This document shows, one piece after another, positions 50,088-58,708 of a stretch of DNA of 64,000 nucleotides. The stretch comes from Hymenobacter edaphi (GTDB lineage: Bacteria > Bacteroidota > Bacteroidia > Cytophagales > Hymenobacteraceae). The stretch spans positions 1 to 64,000 of the forward strand of contig NZ_QHKM01000015.1 in assembly GCF_003258365.1 (NCBI RefSeq). The letters run 5' to 3'. The translations under genes were made by a program, and so were the position numbers. The notes beneath the pieces were generated by a model. That model was not told the origin of the DNA. It was given only the letters and a program-made list of their open reading frames with translations, and did not search any database. Positions within the stretch are counted from its first letter, which is position 1. Every line of letters starts with the position of its first letter.

Positions 50088-52420
50088 TTCGTCAATACGG
50101 CCACTTTCGAGATGCAGCCGTTCTTGCCGTCCGAATCGGCCGTCAGCACCAGGTACACGCCCGACTGCACGCGGCGGCCGTTGTAGTCGGCCAGGTTCCA
50201 GACCACGGTGCCGCCGGTGGCGCGCGTCTGGTACACCAGCGTGCCGGTGATGTCGGTGATTTTAACCTCGGCGTTGTTGGCCAGGCCCGAAATGCCCACC
50301 TGCCCGCTGAAGTCCTGGCGCACCGGGTTCGGGAAGACCTTGGCGCAGCTCGGGGCGCCCTCGGTTACCGTGGCCGAGCCGCGGTACGAGACCAGGCCCG
50401 CTTCGGTGGCCACCCACACCTCGCCGGTGCGGTCGTCCACGGCCACGTCGAAGATGCGGTTGGACGGCAGCGGACTGTTCTCCACCGTGAAGTGCTGCAG
50501 GGCCTCGTCGCCGTCTTCGTTGAACAGCCACAGTCCTTTTTCGGTGCCGAACCATTTGCGGTTGGCCCCGTCCACGGCCACGCACTTGACCACCTCCGTC
50601 CAGAGCGTGCGGAAGCCCGTGCCCGCCCCGCGCCGCACAACGGGCGTGCGGAAGCCCGCGGCGCCGGGCTCAAACGCCAGGCTGGGGTCGTCGTACACGG
50701 CCGCGCCCTCGCTGGTGGCCACCCAAATGGCGCCGCGCCGGTCTTTAACCATGTCCCACACGGTGCCGTCGGGCAGCCCGTCGCCTTCCGTGAAGGTGCG
50801 CAGCGCGTTGGTTTCCGGGTTGTACGCCACCAGGCCCGTCAGCCCCCGCCGGGCCCGGCCCAGCCAGAGGTGGCCCAGGTCGTCGATGGTGAGGCGCTCC
50901 AGGTTTTCGGAGCCGGCGAAGGGCGCAACGCTCTGCCAGGTGCCCGTGGTGGGCGTGAAACGGAACACGCCCGACTGCTGGGGGAGCTGATGACGGTTGA
51001 CCACCCACACGTCGCCGTTGGGCGCCGCGGCCACATCGGTCAGGCGGGTGTACAAGGGGTCAGCTGGAATGGCGCTGAGCAGCGGCGAGCCGGCCGTACC
51101 CTGGGTGAACTGGCGCCACTGACCGGGTCCCTTCCATTCCAACAGGCCCTGGCCATAGCTGGCCACGTACAGCGTGCCGTCGGACGTGCGCACCCCCCGG
51201 CTCAGATCCTTCAGGTTCGGAAAATCCGTCGCGCTGTAGCTCTGCGCGTTGACGTTGGTCCAGCGCCCATCGGCATCATACACGTAAAACCCCAGGTAAT
51301 TGTCGCTCTGCACGTAGCCCTCGTTGTAGCCGCCCGGCAGCACCGTCACCGTTTTGCTGACGGGGTCGGGCACGATGTTGAAGGCATTAGTGGCGGCCGG
51401 CCCGTTGGCCACGAAGGTGGTAGCGTTCTGCCCGTTGGCCTCCACCCGGATCAGGCCGCTGCGGAAGTCGGCAATGTAGAGCGGGCCGCTGCTGGGCCGG
51501 ATGGCGTCGCGCGCGGCCGTCATGTAAGGCAGCTGCACACGGCTGCGCACCTGGTTGGTGCGCGTGTCGAGCAGCGTGACGCGGTCGAACTCGGTCACCA
51601 GCAGCCCGGCCGCCGAGGAGCGCAGGGCATAGCTGGTCGGAATGGTTCCCCAGCCAAAGCCCAGGCTAACCCAGCCCGCGCCCACGGCCCGGTACAGGTT
51701 GTCGCCGTTGACGCCCGCGTACACCTTGCCCCGGTGCGTGACCAGCGTGCGGTACGGGTCGCCGGTGCGGGTGCCGAAGCCGGCGGTGCTGCGCCAGTTG
51801 CTGAAGTTCAGCAGGTTGGTGTTCAGGTTGCCGCGCAGCAGCCCCGCGCTGGTGGCCGCGTAGAGCGTGTCGCCCTGCACGGCCGTGGCGTACACCTGCG
51901 GCACCGTGCCGCCCGGCCCGAAGTTGGTGTACGTGTCCTTGACCTCGAAGCGCTGCAGGTCCAGCACCACGATGCCGAAATTGGTGCTGACGAAGGCCAG
52001 GCGCCGGGCCACGTCCACGCGGTTGATGATTTTGCCGCCGGCCAGGGTTTTGCGCTTGATATCGGAGAGCGAGGCCGCCACCCGTCCCTTGCTGTTGAGG
52101 ATATCGACCTGCCCGCTGCGGTACACCACCACCACCTGCCGGGTAAGCGAGTCGTAGGCCAGCTCGCGCACGTCCACGTCGCTCAGCCCGTCGCGGCGCG
52201 AAAGGCGCTGCACGCTGCTGGTTTCCTTGTCGAACATGAAGAAGGCGTCCTCGGCGGCGGCGTACACGCGCGTGCCGGCGTCGGCCAGCACGCGGGCGCG
52301 GTTGGTGGGCAGGTGCAGCTGCCAGTCGCCGTAGCCGGCGGTGCGTTGGGCCAGGGCCGAAGAAGCCGCCGCCACGAGGCCGAAGCCGGCCAGCAGCGCG
52401 GTGCGTAGCGCTTTAGTCAT
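50084..52420 (-). CDS. porZ: Type IX secretion attachment-complex protein PorZ (A-LPS delivery)
   Basis: 778 residues, close to the size of Porphyromonas PorZ. Signal peptide (MTKALRTALLAGFGLVAAASSALA), then two beta-propeller domains made of two-component-regulator propeller repeats ('RVYAAAEDAFFMFDKETSSV', 'GTLYVASYGQGLLEWKGPG', 'DDLGHLWLGRARRGLTGLV', 'GEVWVATEAGLVSYRGSA') and a type A C-terminal sorting domain ('KVFPNPVRQDFSGQV', 'SGVYLVLTADSDGK'). PorZ binds anionic LPS and supplies it to the PorU sortase. Lies between tdk and recO on the same strand. Some generic propeller proteins share these repeats; length and order favour PorZ. Confidence 0.85.
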   Translation of the reverse strand: MTKALRTALLAGFGLVAAASSALAQRTAGYGDWQLHLPTNRARVLADAGTRVYAAAEDAFFMFDKETSSVQRLSRRDGLSDVDVRELAYDSLTRQVVVVYRSGQVDILNSKGRVAASLSDIKRKTLAGGKIINRVDVARRLAFVSTNFGIVVLDLQRFEVKDTYTNFGPGGTVPQVYATAVQGDTLYAATSAGLLRGNLNTNLLNFSNWRSTAGFGTRTGDPYRTLVTHRGKVYAGVNGDNLYRAVGAGWVSLGFGWGTIPTSYALRSSAAGLLVTEFDRVTLLDTRTNQVRSRVQLPYMTAARDAIRPSSGPLYIADFRSGLIRVEANGQNATTFVANGPAATNAFNIVPDPVSKTVTVLPGGYNEGYVQSDNYLGFYVYDADGRWTNVNAQSYSATDFPNLKDLSRGVRTSDGTLYVASYGQGLLEWKGPGQWRQFTQGTAGSPLLSAIPADPLYTRLTDVAAAPNGDVWVVNRHQLPQQSGVFRFTPTTGTWQSVAPFAGSENLERLTIDDLGHLWLGRARRGLTGLVAYNPETNALRTFTEGDGLPDGTVWDMVKDRRGAIWVATSEGAAVYDDPSLAFEPGAAGFRTPVVRRGAGTGFRTLWTEVVKCVAVDGANRKWFGTEKGLWLFNEDGDEALQHFTVENSPLPSNRIFDVAVDDRTGEVWVATEAGLVSYRGSATVTEGAPSCAKVFPNPVRQDFSGQVGISGLANNAEVKITDITGTLVYQTRATGGTVVWNLADYNGRRVQSGVYLVLTADSDGKNGCISKVAVLTK

Positions 52421-52473
52421 ACGAAGGGGTAATCACAAATCAGACGTGCGCCAATAACGCCCCGCCCGGCCAA

Positions 52474-53103
52474 TTAGTGCTTTGCCGCTTCGGCTACCGC
52501 GGTGCCGAGGGCCGTTCGTTCCTGCTGGCCTTCCAGAAAGCAGTGGCGGCAGCGGGCTTCGTAGGAATCGGTTTCGCCCAGCAGCACCTGCTCGGCCGAG
52601 GGGGTTTTGCGGAAGGAGTAGGTGGCAATGTCGCCGCAGCGCACGCACACGGCGTGCACCTTGGTCACGTATTCGGCCACGGCCAGCAGCGCCGGCATGG
52701 GGCCGAAGGGCTTGCCCTGGTAGTCCATGTCCAGCCCGGCCACGATGACGCGCACGCCGTGGTCGGCCAGCTGGTTGCACACTTCCACCAGGGACTGGTC
52801 GAAGAACTGCGCCTCGTCGATGCCCACCACGTCGCAGCTGCTGGCGGGCAGCAGCATTTCATGCGGAAAGGCAATGGGCGTGGAGCGGATGCTGGTGGCG
52901 TTGTGCGACACCACGTCCTCGGCGTGGTAGCGGGTATCGAGGGCGGGCTTGAAGATTTCCACGCGCTGGCGGGCAATCTTGGCCCGGTTCAGGCGCCGGA
53001 TCAGCTCCTCGGTTTTGCCCGAAAACATCGAGCCGACCACCACCTCAATCCAGCCCCGGCGGGGCAACTCGCGGCCATTGCCGACTCGGGGTTCAATAAA
53101 CAT
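52474..53103 (-). CDS. tdk: Thymidine kinase (type II)
   Basis: 209 residues. P-loop GSMFSGKT at about residues 24-31, the base-loop 'IDEAQFFD', '[13 protein letters not shown]', and the zinc site formed by 'CVRCG' and 'CRHCF'. Salvages thymidine to dTMP. First gene of tdk-porZ-recO. A nucleoside-permease-like transporter and nrnA/ndk are encoded a few genes away, fitting nucleotide recycling. Confidence 0.95.
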   Translation of the reverse strand: MFIEPRVGNGRELPRRGWIEVVVGSMFSGKTEELIRRLNRAKIARQRVEIFKPALDTRYHAEDVVSHNATSIRSTPIAFPHEMLLPASSCDVVGIDEAQFFDQSLVEVCNQLADHGVRVIVAGLDMDYQGKPFGPMPALLAVAEYVTKVHAVCVRCGDIATYSFRKTPSAEQVLLGETDSYEARCRHCFLEGQQERTALGTAVAEAAKH

Positions 53104-53233
53104 GCGTGGGGTGAAAAGCGGGCAGATTGGAAATCCGAAGTTACGCCGGTGCGGGCGGCTTTTTCAAGCGGCCAGCCGGGCGGGCCGCAAAAGCCGGGCA
53201 AACCCGCTGACTATTAACCCCTCGGACGCCCAA

Positions 53234-53650
53234 TCAATTCACCCGCACGATTTCCAGCTCAAACACCAGGTCGGTGTCGGGCGGGATGCGGTACTGGCTC
53301 GCGTCGTCGGGGTCGCGCTGGCCCTCGGCGCCGTAGGCCAGCCGCGCCGGAATGCGCGTCCAGACGCGGGCGCCCTGCGGCAGCAGGGGCAGCAGCTCGT
53401 CCCAGCCCGGAATGACCTCGCCGCGCCCCAGGCGCACGCGCAGCGGCCGCCGGTCGGTGGCCGACGTCTCGAAAAACTTGCCGCTGGGCAGAAAGCCGGT
53501 GTAGTGCACGCGCACCGTGGCCCGGGGGCCGGCCGGCGCGCCCTGCCCGGGGGCGCGCAGCACGTACTGCACGCCCCCGGGCGTGCGCAGGGTGTCGGGC
53601 GCGGCGGCGGGTGCGGCCGTCAGGGCCAGCAGAAGAACCGTTGATACCAT
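53234..53650 (-). CDS. FKBP-type peptidyl-prolyl isomerase, exported
   Basis: 138 residues with a signal peptide (MVSTVLLLALTAAPAAA); the start at 53650 is chosen for that reason (frame open to 53734). Single FKBP domain: 'VRVHYTGFLPSGKFFETS', 'GRGEVIPGWDELLPLLPQG', 'ARLAYGAEGQ', 'DLVFELEIVRV'. No lipobox. Third of three successive FKBP genes; a terminator lies just upstream, so it probably has its own promoter. Confidence 0.9.
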   Translation of the reverse strand: MVSTVLLLALTAAPAAAPDTLRTPGGVQYVLRAPGQGAPAGPRATVRVHYTGFLPSGKFFETSATDRRPLRVRLGRGEVIPGWDELLPLLPQGARVWTRIPARLAYGAEGQRDPDDASQYRIPPDTDLVFELEIVRVN

Positions 53651-53686
53651 CGGGGCTAAGATAAGCGGCCGGAGCAGGCAGCCGGC

Positions 53687-53722
53687 AAAAAAAAACGCAG
53701 GCCCGGGGCGGGGCCTGCGTTT
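53687..53722 (-). terminator. Terminator between FKBP genes (minus strand)
   Basis: Perfect 12-bp stem (53693-53704 with 53711-53722) with a run of nine A on the plus strand (53687-53695), i.e. U-run for minus-strand transcripts. It closes the gene ending at 53777. Confidence 0.85.
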
Positions 53723-53776
53723 CTTCGGAATCACGCGGGCGGGCCGGGCCGCCCCGCAGTGGGCTTGACGAAAGAC

Positions 53777-54319
53777 CTACTGGAAATCGATCAGCTCCAT
53801 TTCAAATTTCAGCGGCGTGAAGGGGGGAATAAACGACCCGTTGCCGCTCGGGCCGTAGGCCAGGTGCGAGGGCACCAGGATGATGACCTTGTCGCCCTTG
53901 CGCATGAGCTGCAGCATCTCGTTCCAGCCTTCGATAACGCTGCCCACGGTGAAGGAGGTGCAGCCGCAGGGCGTGCCGTTGTCAATCGACGCGTCGAAGC
54001 GGATGTCGTCGCTGAGACGACGGCCGATGTAGCGCACCTTCACCTGGCTGCCCGCTACCGGCAGGGTGGTGCCGGTGGTGCTGCGGTTTTGCCAGATGAT
54101 GTAGAGGCCGGAGTCGCGCCGCTCGTAAGTGGTGATGTTGTTGGCGGTCAGGTAGGCCTGAATGGTGGCGTCGTCCTCGGCTTTGTGCTGTTCCACGAGC
54201 TTGGCCAGCTCCTTGGCGGCGTCATCGGAGTCGTTTTTGCAGCCCGCCAGCAACAGCATCAGCGGCAGCAGGGCCCACAGCAGGGCGCGGACCGGGGCAG
54301 GGAAAGAAAGTGTACGCAT
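53777..54319 (-). CDS. FKBP-type peptidyl-prolyl isomerase, lipoprotein
   Basis: 180 residues. A lipoprotein signal ending in LAGC (Cys27) anchors it to a membrane facing the periplasm. An N-terminal helix ('AKELAKLVEQHKAEDDATIQAYL') resembles the FKBP-N dimerisation segment. The FKBP domain follows ('VKVRYIGRRLSDDIRFDASI', 'GSVIEGWNEMLQLMRKGDK', 'SHLAYGPSGNG'). Probably folding of exported proteins. Confidence 0.9.
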   Translation of the reverse strand: MRTLSFPAPVRALLWALLPLMLLLAGCKNDSDDAAKELAKLVEQHKAEDDATIQAYLTANNITTYERRDSGLYIIWQNRSTTGTTLPVAGSQVKVRYIGRRLSDDIRFDASIDNGTPCGCTSFTVGSVIEGWNEMLQLMRKGDKVIILVPSHLAYGPSGNGSFIPPFTPLKFEMELIDFQ

Positions 54320-54331
54320 GGCAATGAGCTT

Positions 54332-54376
54332 AAAAAAAACGGCGGGCGGCCGGCTACCTGAAGAGTCGGCCGCCCG
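54332..54376 (-). terminator. Terminator after the double-FKBP gene (minus strand)
   Basis: Perfect 10-bp stem (54343-54352 with 54367-54376), 14-nt loop, with A8 on the plus strand (54332-54339). Confidence 0.85.
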
Positions 54377-54417
54377 TCGGCGGGTTGCATCAGCTTCGCA
54401 ACACCAAAGATAATACC

Positions 54418-55437
54418 TTATCGGCCCTGGGGGGCACCCTGCGGCGCACCGCCGGGCATCATGCCCATGGGCGGCTGGGGCGGGGCGGCTTTCACGTCCA
54501 CCAGCTCCACGTCGAAGCGCAGCACGGCATCGGCCGGAATGTCGGCGCCGGCGCCGCGCTGGCCGTAGGCCAGGCTCGACGGAATCAGCAGGATGGCCTT
54601 GCTGCCCTTGTTGAGCAGCGGAATGCCCTCGTCCCAGCCCGGAATCACCTGGCCCACGCCGATGGGGAATTCAATCGGGCGGCCCTGCTTGGCCGAGGAG
54701 TCAAACTCCTTGCCGCTAAGCAGCTTGCCGCTGTAGTTCACCGACACGATCTGGCCCGGGGTGGGCTTGGGGCCCGTGCCCGGCTGGGTGATGACGTAGG
54801 AGATGCCCGAAGCCGTTTTCTGCACCTGCAGGTTGTTTTTCTGGGCGTACTCCTGGATGGTCTTCTCGTCGAGGGGCTTCTGCTTTTCCTCGTGCGCCTT
54901 CACCTTGGCCTGCATGTCCTGCATGGCCTTCTGCTGGGCGGCCATGGCGTCGGCCTGGTTCTGGATGGCATCGACCTTCACGAAGAGGGTCATCGTGTTG
55001 CCGTGCTTCTTGATCTGGGGGGGCGCCGGCTGGCCGGTGGTCTTCACGGAGAGCGAGTCGGCGTTGAAGCGGAACACGCCCGAGTCGCCGGGCTGCAGCA
55101 GCGAAATGGCTTCTTCCAGGCCGCCCTTGCGGGTCACGTCCTGCAGCGGCACGCGCACCGGGAAGCCCATCTGCTGCTTGCGCGACTGGAACAGCACCGA
55201 GTCCTTGGCCGTGCGGTACTCCACGTGCAGGGCAATGATCTGGCCGACGTTCTTCTTATAGGCCGCCTCCGCCGTTTCGGGCTTGATTTCCTTGGCCTTG
55301 CCGTCCTTGGTGAATACTTTGTATTCGATGCCAGACTTGGTCTTGGCAAATTTGGCGTCAGCCGGGTTACAGGCATTCAGCGCAATGGCGCCAGCTACCA
55401 GCGCGGCCGGCCACAGAAGAAGAGAGTTGCGGAGCAT
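54418..55437 (-). CDS. FKBP-type peptidyl-prolyl isomerase with two FKBP-like regions, lipoprotein
   Basis: 339 residues. Lipobox ALNAC (Cys23). A degenerate FKBP-like region (about 30-155) is followed by a charged coiled linker (about 160-200, 'AMAAQQKAMQDMQAKVKAHEEKQK') and a complete FKBP domain (about 215-320: 'VSVNYSGKLLSGKEFDSSAK', 'GVGQVIPGWDEGIPLLNKGS', 'SLAYGQRGAG'). The C-terminus is Gly/Met/Pro-rich. Periplasmic chaperone/isomerase by family. Confidence 0.9.
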   Translation of the reverse strand: MLRNSLLLWPAALVAGAIALNACNPADAKFAKTKSGIEYKVFTKDGKAKEIKPETAEAAYKKNVGQIIALHVEYRTAKDSVLFQSRKQQMGFPVRVPLQDVTRKGGLEEAISLLQPGDSGVFRFNADSLSVKTTGQPAPPQIKKHGNTMTLFVKVDAIQNQADAMAAQQKAMQDMQAKVKAHEEKQKPLDEKTIQEYAQKNNLQVQKTASGISYVITQPGTGPKPTPGQIVSVNYSGKLLSGKEFDSSAKQGRPIEFPIGVGQVIPGWDEGIPLLNKGSKAILLIPSSLAYGQRGAGADIPADAVLRFDVELVDVKAAPPQPPMGMMPGGAPQGAPQGR

Positions 55438-55573
55438 GAAAGAAGAAAAGAGAGAAAATGCGGGGCGAAGGTATTAGGAATTAGACGTAGACGCGCGGAG
55501 CTACACCGCCCAACGGCCAAGCCGCCCCGGGTAGTTCCGGCGCAGGTGCCGGGGAGCAGGCCGGCCCGGCCTG

Positions 55574-56602
55574 CTACACCGTGAGCGGGGCCGTCACCAG
55601 CTGCGGCTGGTACTCGGGCAGCAGGCGCAGGAAGCGCTGCACGGTGGGCTCCAGCGGCTCGAAGCTGATGCCGCCGGCCGCGTTGTGGTGGCCGCCGCCG
55701 TTGAAGTGCCGGCGCGAAAACTCGCTGACCGAAAACTCGCCCACCGAGCGGAAGGAAATCTTCACGGCGTTGACGCGGTCGATGAGGATGGCGGCAAACA
55801 CGATGCCCTCGATGCTCAGGGCAAAGTTCACCAGGCCCTCGGTGTCGCCGGTCTTGGAGTGGTACTGCTTCAGCTCGTCGGCCGTAATGGCGATGTAGGC
55901 CGTGTTGTACTCGCGCAGCACCGTGAGCTTGTCCTTGAGCACGAAGCCCAGGAAGCGCAGGCGCTCCTCCGAGTGCGAGTCGTAGATGCGCCGGTGCACG
56001 GCCGAGAGGTTGATGCCCGCGTCGAGCAGCTCGGCAATGATCATGTGCACGTTGCGCGAGGTGCTCGGGTGGCGGAACGAGCCCGTGTCCGTCATGATGC
56101 CCGCGTAGAGGCACTCGCCGATGGCGGGCGTAATCAGCGCCTGGTCGCCCAGGTCGCGGATAATTTCGAACACCAGCTCGGCCGTGGCGGCCGCGGAGGG
56201 GAAGGAAAACGCAATGTCGGCGAAGGGCTCGGGCTGCTCGTGGTGGTCGATGAGCACCTTGGTGGCGTGGGAGGCGCGCACGTACTCGCCCAGCTCGTGG
56301 ATGCGGCTCAGGGCCGAGAAATCCAGGCAGAACAGCACGTCCGACTCCCGCAGGATGTCCTGAATGCGCCGGTCGTTGCGGCCGGGCTCGTGCACCACCA
56401 CGTCCTCGTTGCCGGGCATCCAGCTCAGGAAGTCGGGGTAGTCCGATGGGGTAACCACCGTCACGTGGTGGCCCTTTTTGCGCAGGTAGCCCGCCAGGCC
56501 CAGCGACGAGCCCAGGGCGTCGGCGTCGGGTTTGTGGTGGGTGGTGATGAAAATGCGCCGAGGCTCCCGTAGAAGCTCTTTCAGCGCCGTGACGTCGTGC
56601 AT
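55574..56602 (-). CDS. nrnA: DHH-family bifunctional oligoribonuclease/PAP phosphatase NrnA
   Basis: 342 residues from the ATG at 56602 (MHDVTALKELL); a longer frame to 56782 lacks similarity. DHH motifs in order: 'THHKPDADALGSS' (D26, D28), 'FCLDFSAL', 'LIDHHEQP', 'MTDTGSFRH'; the DHHA1 domain carries 'FNGGGHHNAAGG'. Degrades nanoRNAs and dephosphorylates pAp, using Mn2+. Divergent from ndk. Confidence 0.93.
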   Translation of the reverse strand: MHDVTALKELLREPRRIFITTHHKPDADALGSSLGLAGYLRKKGHHVTVVTPSDYPDFLSWMPGNEDVVVHEPGRNDRRIQDILRESDVLFCLDFSALSRIHELGEYVRASHATKVLIDHHEQPEPFADIAFSFPSAAATAELVFEIIRDLGDQALITPAIGECLYAGIMTDTGSFRHPSTSRNVHMIIAELLDAGINLSAVHRRIYDSHSEERLRFLGFVLKDKLTVLREYNTAYIAITADELKQYHSKTGDTEGLVNFALSIEGIVFAAILIDRVNAVKISFRSVGEFSVSEFSRRHFNGGGHHNAAGGISFEPLEPTVQRFLRLLPEYQPQLVTAPLTV

Positions 56603-56833
56603 TGTCGGCTGATAGGTGACTGACTTTGCGGCCCTTACCGGGATGCAAGGGGGCAAATTTCGCGAACAATTCCCAAACTTGTTCCCGAGCCCAACATCGG
56701 CGCGCGGCTTTTCGGTTCGGCGGCCCGCAGAATACTGACCAGCGGGCTGATTTGGCCGCCCCGCGCCGCCGGGGCTACACATAACTTGCTTAATTACTTA
56801 GGCCCGCGGCGTGCCGCTTCCGGGACAATCCCC
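56603..56833. other. Divergent intergenic region nrnA/ndk
   Basis: Gene-free 231 bp upstream of the ndk promoter box. It must hold the nrnA promoter on the minus strand, but I could not find a convincing -7 box. It contains short GC palindromes only. Confidence 0.4.
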
Positions 56834-56841
56834 TAGTTTTG
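56834..56841 (+). promoter_or_regulatory. Promoter -7 box TAGTTTTG upstream of ndk
   Basis: Perfect TAnnTTTG match, 82 nt before the ndk ATG, giving a leader of about 75-80 nt. Confidence 0.6.
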
Positions 56842-56923
56842 CGGCCGCAAATTCAATTCTCCCGCAGCCGACCGCGGCCCTTGGCGCCGGGCGGCTCTCA
56901 CCCCTATCATTTCCCAGACCGAC

Positions 56924-57343
56924 ATGGCAACGAACCGCACGTTCACGATGATCAAGCCCGACGCGACCCAGGAAAACCACATCGGTGGCATCCTGAGCAT
57001 GATCGAGGCCGGTGGCTTCCGCATCGTAGCGCTGAAGAAAACCCTGCTGACGGCCGAGCGCGCCGGCGAATTCTACGCCGTGCACAAGGAGCGCCCCTTC
57101 TACGGCGACCTGGTGAAGTACATGTCGTCGGGCCCCATCGTGGCCGCCATCCTGGAGAAGGACAACGCCGTGGCTGACTTCCGCACCCTGATCGGCGCTA
57201 CCAACCCGGCTCAGGCCGAGGAAGGCACCATCCGCAAAAAGTACGCGAAGAGCATCGAAGCCAACGCCGTGCACGGCTCCGACTCCGACGAAAATGCCCA
57301 GATCGAAGGCAACTTCTTCTTCGGCGCGAACGAGCAGTTCTAG
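56924..57343 (+). CDS. ndk: Nucleoside diphosphate kinase
   Basis: 139 residues, full length. 'TFTMIKPDA' at the N-terminus and the active-site phosphohistidine H117 in 'NAVHGSDS'. Balances NTP/dNTP pools. Own promoter box and strong terminator, so monocistronic. Confidence 0.97.
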   Translation: MATNRTFTMIKPDATQENHIGGILSMIEAGGFRIVALKKTLLTAERAGEFYAVHKERPFYGDLVKYMSSGPIVAAILEKDNAVADFRTLIGATNPAQAEEGTIRKKYAKSIEANAVHGSDSDENAQIEGNFFFGANEQF

Positions 57344-57402
57344 TTTTGAGGAGCTAGATCATCAAGCGCTGGAATTTCTGGCGCTGATTTCCTAGATTCG
57401 AC

Positions 57403-57440
57403 AAAAAAGCCGCTCTGCCTGGTGCAGAGTGGCTTTTTTA
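57403..57440. terminator. Rho-independent terminator after ndk (bidirectional)
   Basis: 16-bp stem with one G-T wobble (57403-57418 with 57424-57439), A6 on the left and T6-7 on the right. Serves ndk and the convergent AAA ATPase gene. Confidence 0.9.
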
Positions 57441-57487
57441 TTGTGCTGGTTTTATACTGAAAATATACCAGGTTTATACTGCCAGGT

Positions 57488-58612
57488 TTAGCCTTTGGCG
57501 CCAAAACCGATACGTTTGGGTGCCTTGCCTACCTCAAATTCCTGCTCTTCGCGGTTGTAGATGTCGGCCAGGGCGGTGGGCTCGTCCAGCGGGTTGGTGT
57601 GGCCGAGGCTGGTGGCCAGGGCCTGGGCCTTGGGCTGGGTGAGCGGCTGGAAGTGGTAGGCCGCAATCAGCCGGCCCTTGCGCAGCAGCGCGCTGTCGAT
57701 GCGCGAGAGGTCGGTGTTGAAGGTACACACGATCTGGATGTGGAAACAGTCGGCCAGCAGCCCGTCGGAGAGGTTCAGCAGGTTGCTGACGGCGCTGGGG
57801 CCGCCGCCCGCCGCGTCGCGCTTGGTCAGCAGGGCCTCGGCGTCCTCGATGATGAGGATGGAGTTGGTGTTGTCGTGGAGCAGGTTGATAAACTCCGGGT
57901 CGGCAATGCGGGCCGCCAGGTTGGGCGGGATGAACAGCTTGGGCTTATCGGTCTGGCCGCAGAGGTGGCGGATGTAGCTGGTTTTGCCGGTGCCGGGCGG
58001 GCCGTGCAAAATGACGATGCCCTTGTCCTGGGGCTGCTGCAGGCGCCGCACGATGGTATCGTGGGCGGGTAGCAGGTCGTCGTTGTAGTGGGTGCTCAGG
58101 TCCAGCTCGGGAATGTTGATGTCGAGCGGGGTAAACTCCAGGTCGTTGAAGGCCAGGCGCAGCACGTGGATGCGCTGCCGCTCCTGCTGCCCGGTTTCGA
58201 GGTGGGTGGTGAGCAGCTCCTGCAGCGCGGCCAGCTCGGCGGCCTCGGTGGCGGGGGAGTAGAACACCTGCACGCCCCGCTCGGCGTAGGGGCCGTGGTC
58301 GGTGAGCAGGATCAGCAGGTGCGGGGCCAGCAGCAGGGCCCACAGGTTCAGCTCGGGCTCCTTGCCCACTTTCTCCACGTACACCGAGTGCGCCACGGTG
58401 GCCCGTTCCAGGTCGTAGCGGGCGGCCAGGGCGGTGAGCACGGCGGTGCGCGCGTCGAGGTTGGAGAGCTGGTACATCAGCTTGCGCGGCACCACGCCGA
58501 AGGTCTGGTGAAACCAGGCCACGGGCAGGAAGTAGTGCGTCTTGTCGTAGGTGCTCGACAGGTCGGGAGCGGGGGATAAGGCCGTAGGGATGATGGGTAG
58601 GGGTGGAATCAT
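57488..58612 (-). CDS. AAA-family ATPase
   Basis: 374 residues. The N-terminal half (about 1-190) is a family-specific domain without recognised motifs. The AAA module follows: Walker A HGPPGTGKTS, Walker B 'SILIIEDAEALL', sensor-1 'VCTFNTDLSRID', and a likely arginine finger in 'LLRKGRL'. Related to orphan AAA ATPases of Bacteroidota; partner and substrate unknown. Confidence 0.88.
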   Translation of the reverse strand: MIPPLPIIPTALSPAPDLSSTYDKTHYFLPVAWFHQTFGVVPRKLMYQLSNLDARTAVLTALAARYDLERATVAHSVYVEKVGKEPELNLWALLLAPHLLILLTDHGPYAERGVQVFYSPATEAAELAALQELLTTHLETGQQERQRIHVLRLAFNDLEFTPLDINIPELDLSTHYNDDLLPAHDTIVRRLQQPQDKGIVILHGPPGTGKTSYIRHLCGQTDKPKLFIPPNLAARIADPEFINLLHDNTNSILIIEDAEALLTKRDAAGGGPSAVSNLLNLSDGLLADCFHIQIVCTFNTDLSRIDSALLRKGRLIAAYHFQPLTQPKAQALATSLGHTNPLDEPTALADIYNREEQEFEVGKAPKRIGFGAKG

Positions 58613-58629
58613 ACGCTATAAAGAAACAG

Positions 58630-58683
58630 AAAAAACGGCCGCGCCGCCGGTTGCCGCGAGTTTGGCGGCAACCGGCGGCGCGG
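58630..58683 (-). terminator. Terminator of the nucleoside-permease-like gene (minus strand)
   Basis: Perfect 19-bp GC stem (58639-58657 with 58665-58683), 7-nt loop, with A6 on the plus strand (58630-58635). Confidence 0.88.
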
Positions 58684-58708
58684 TCGGGGCTGGGGTTCGG
58701 GCAGTCGT

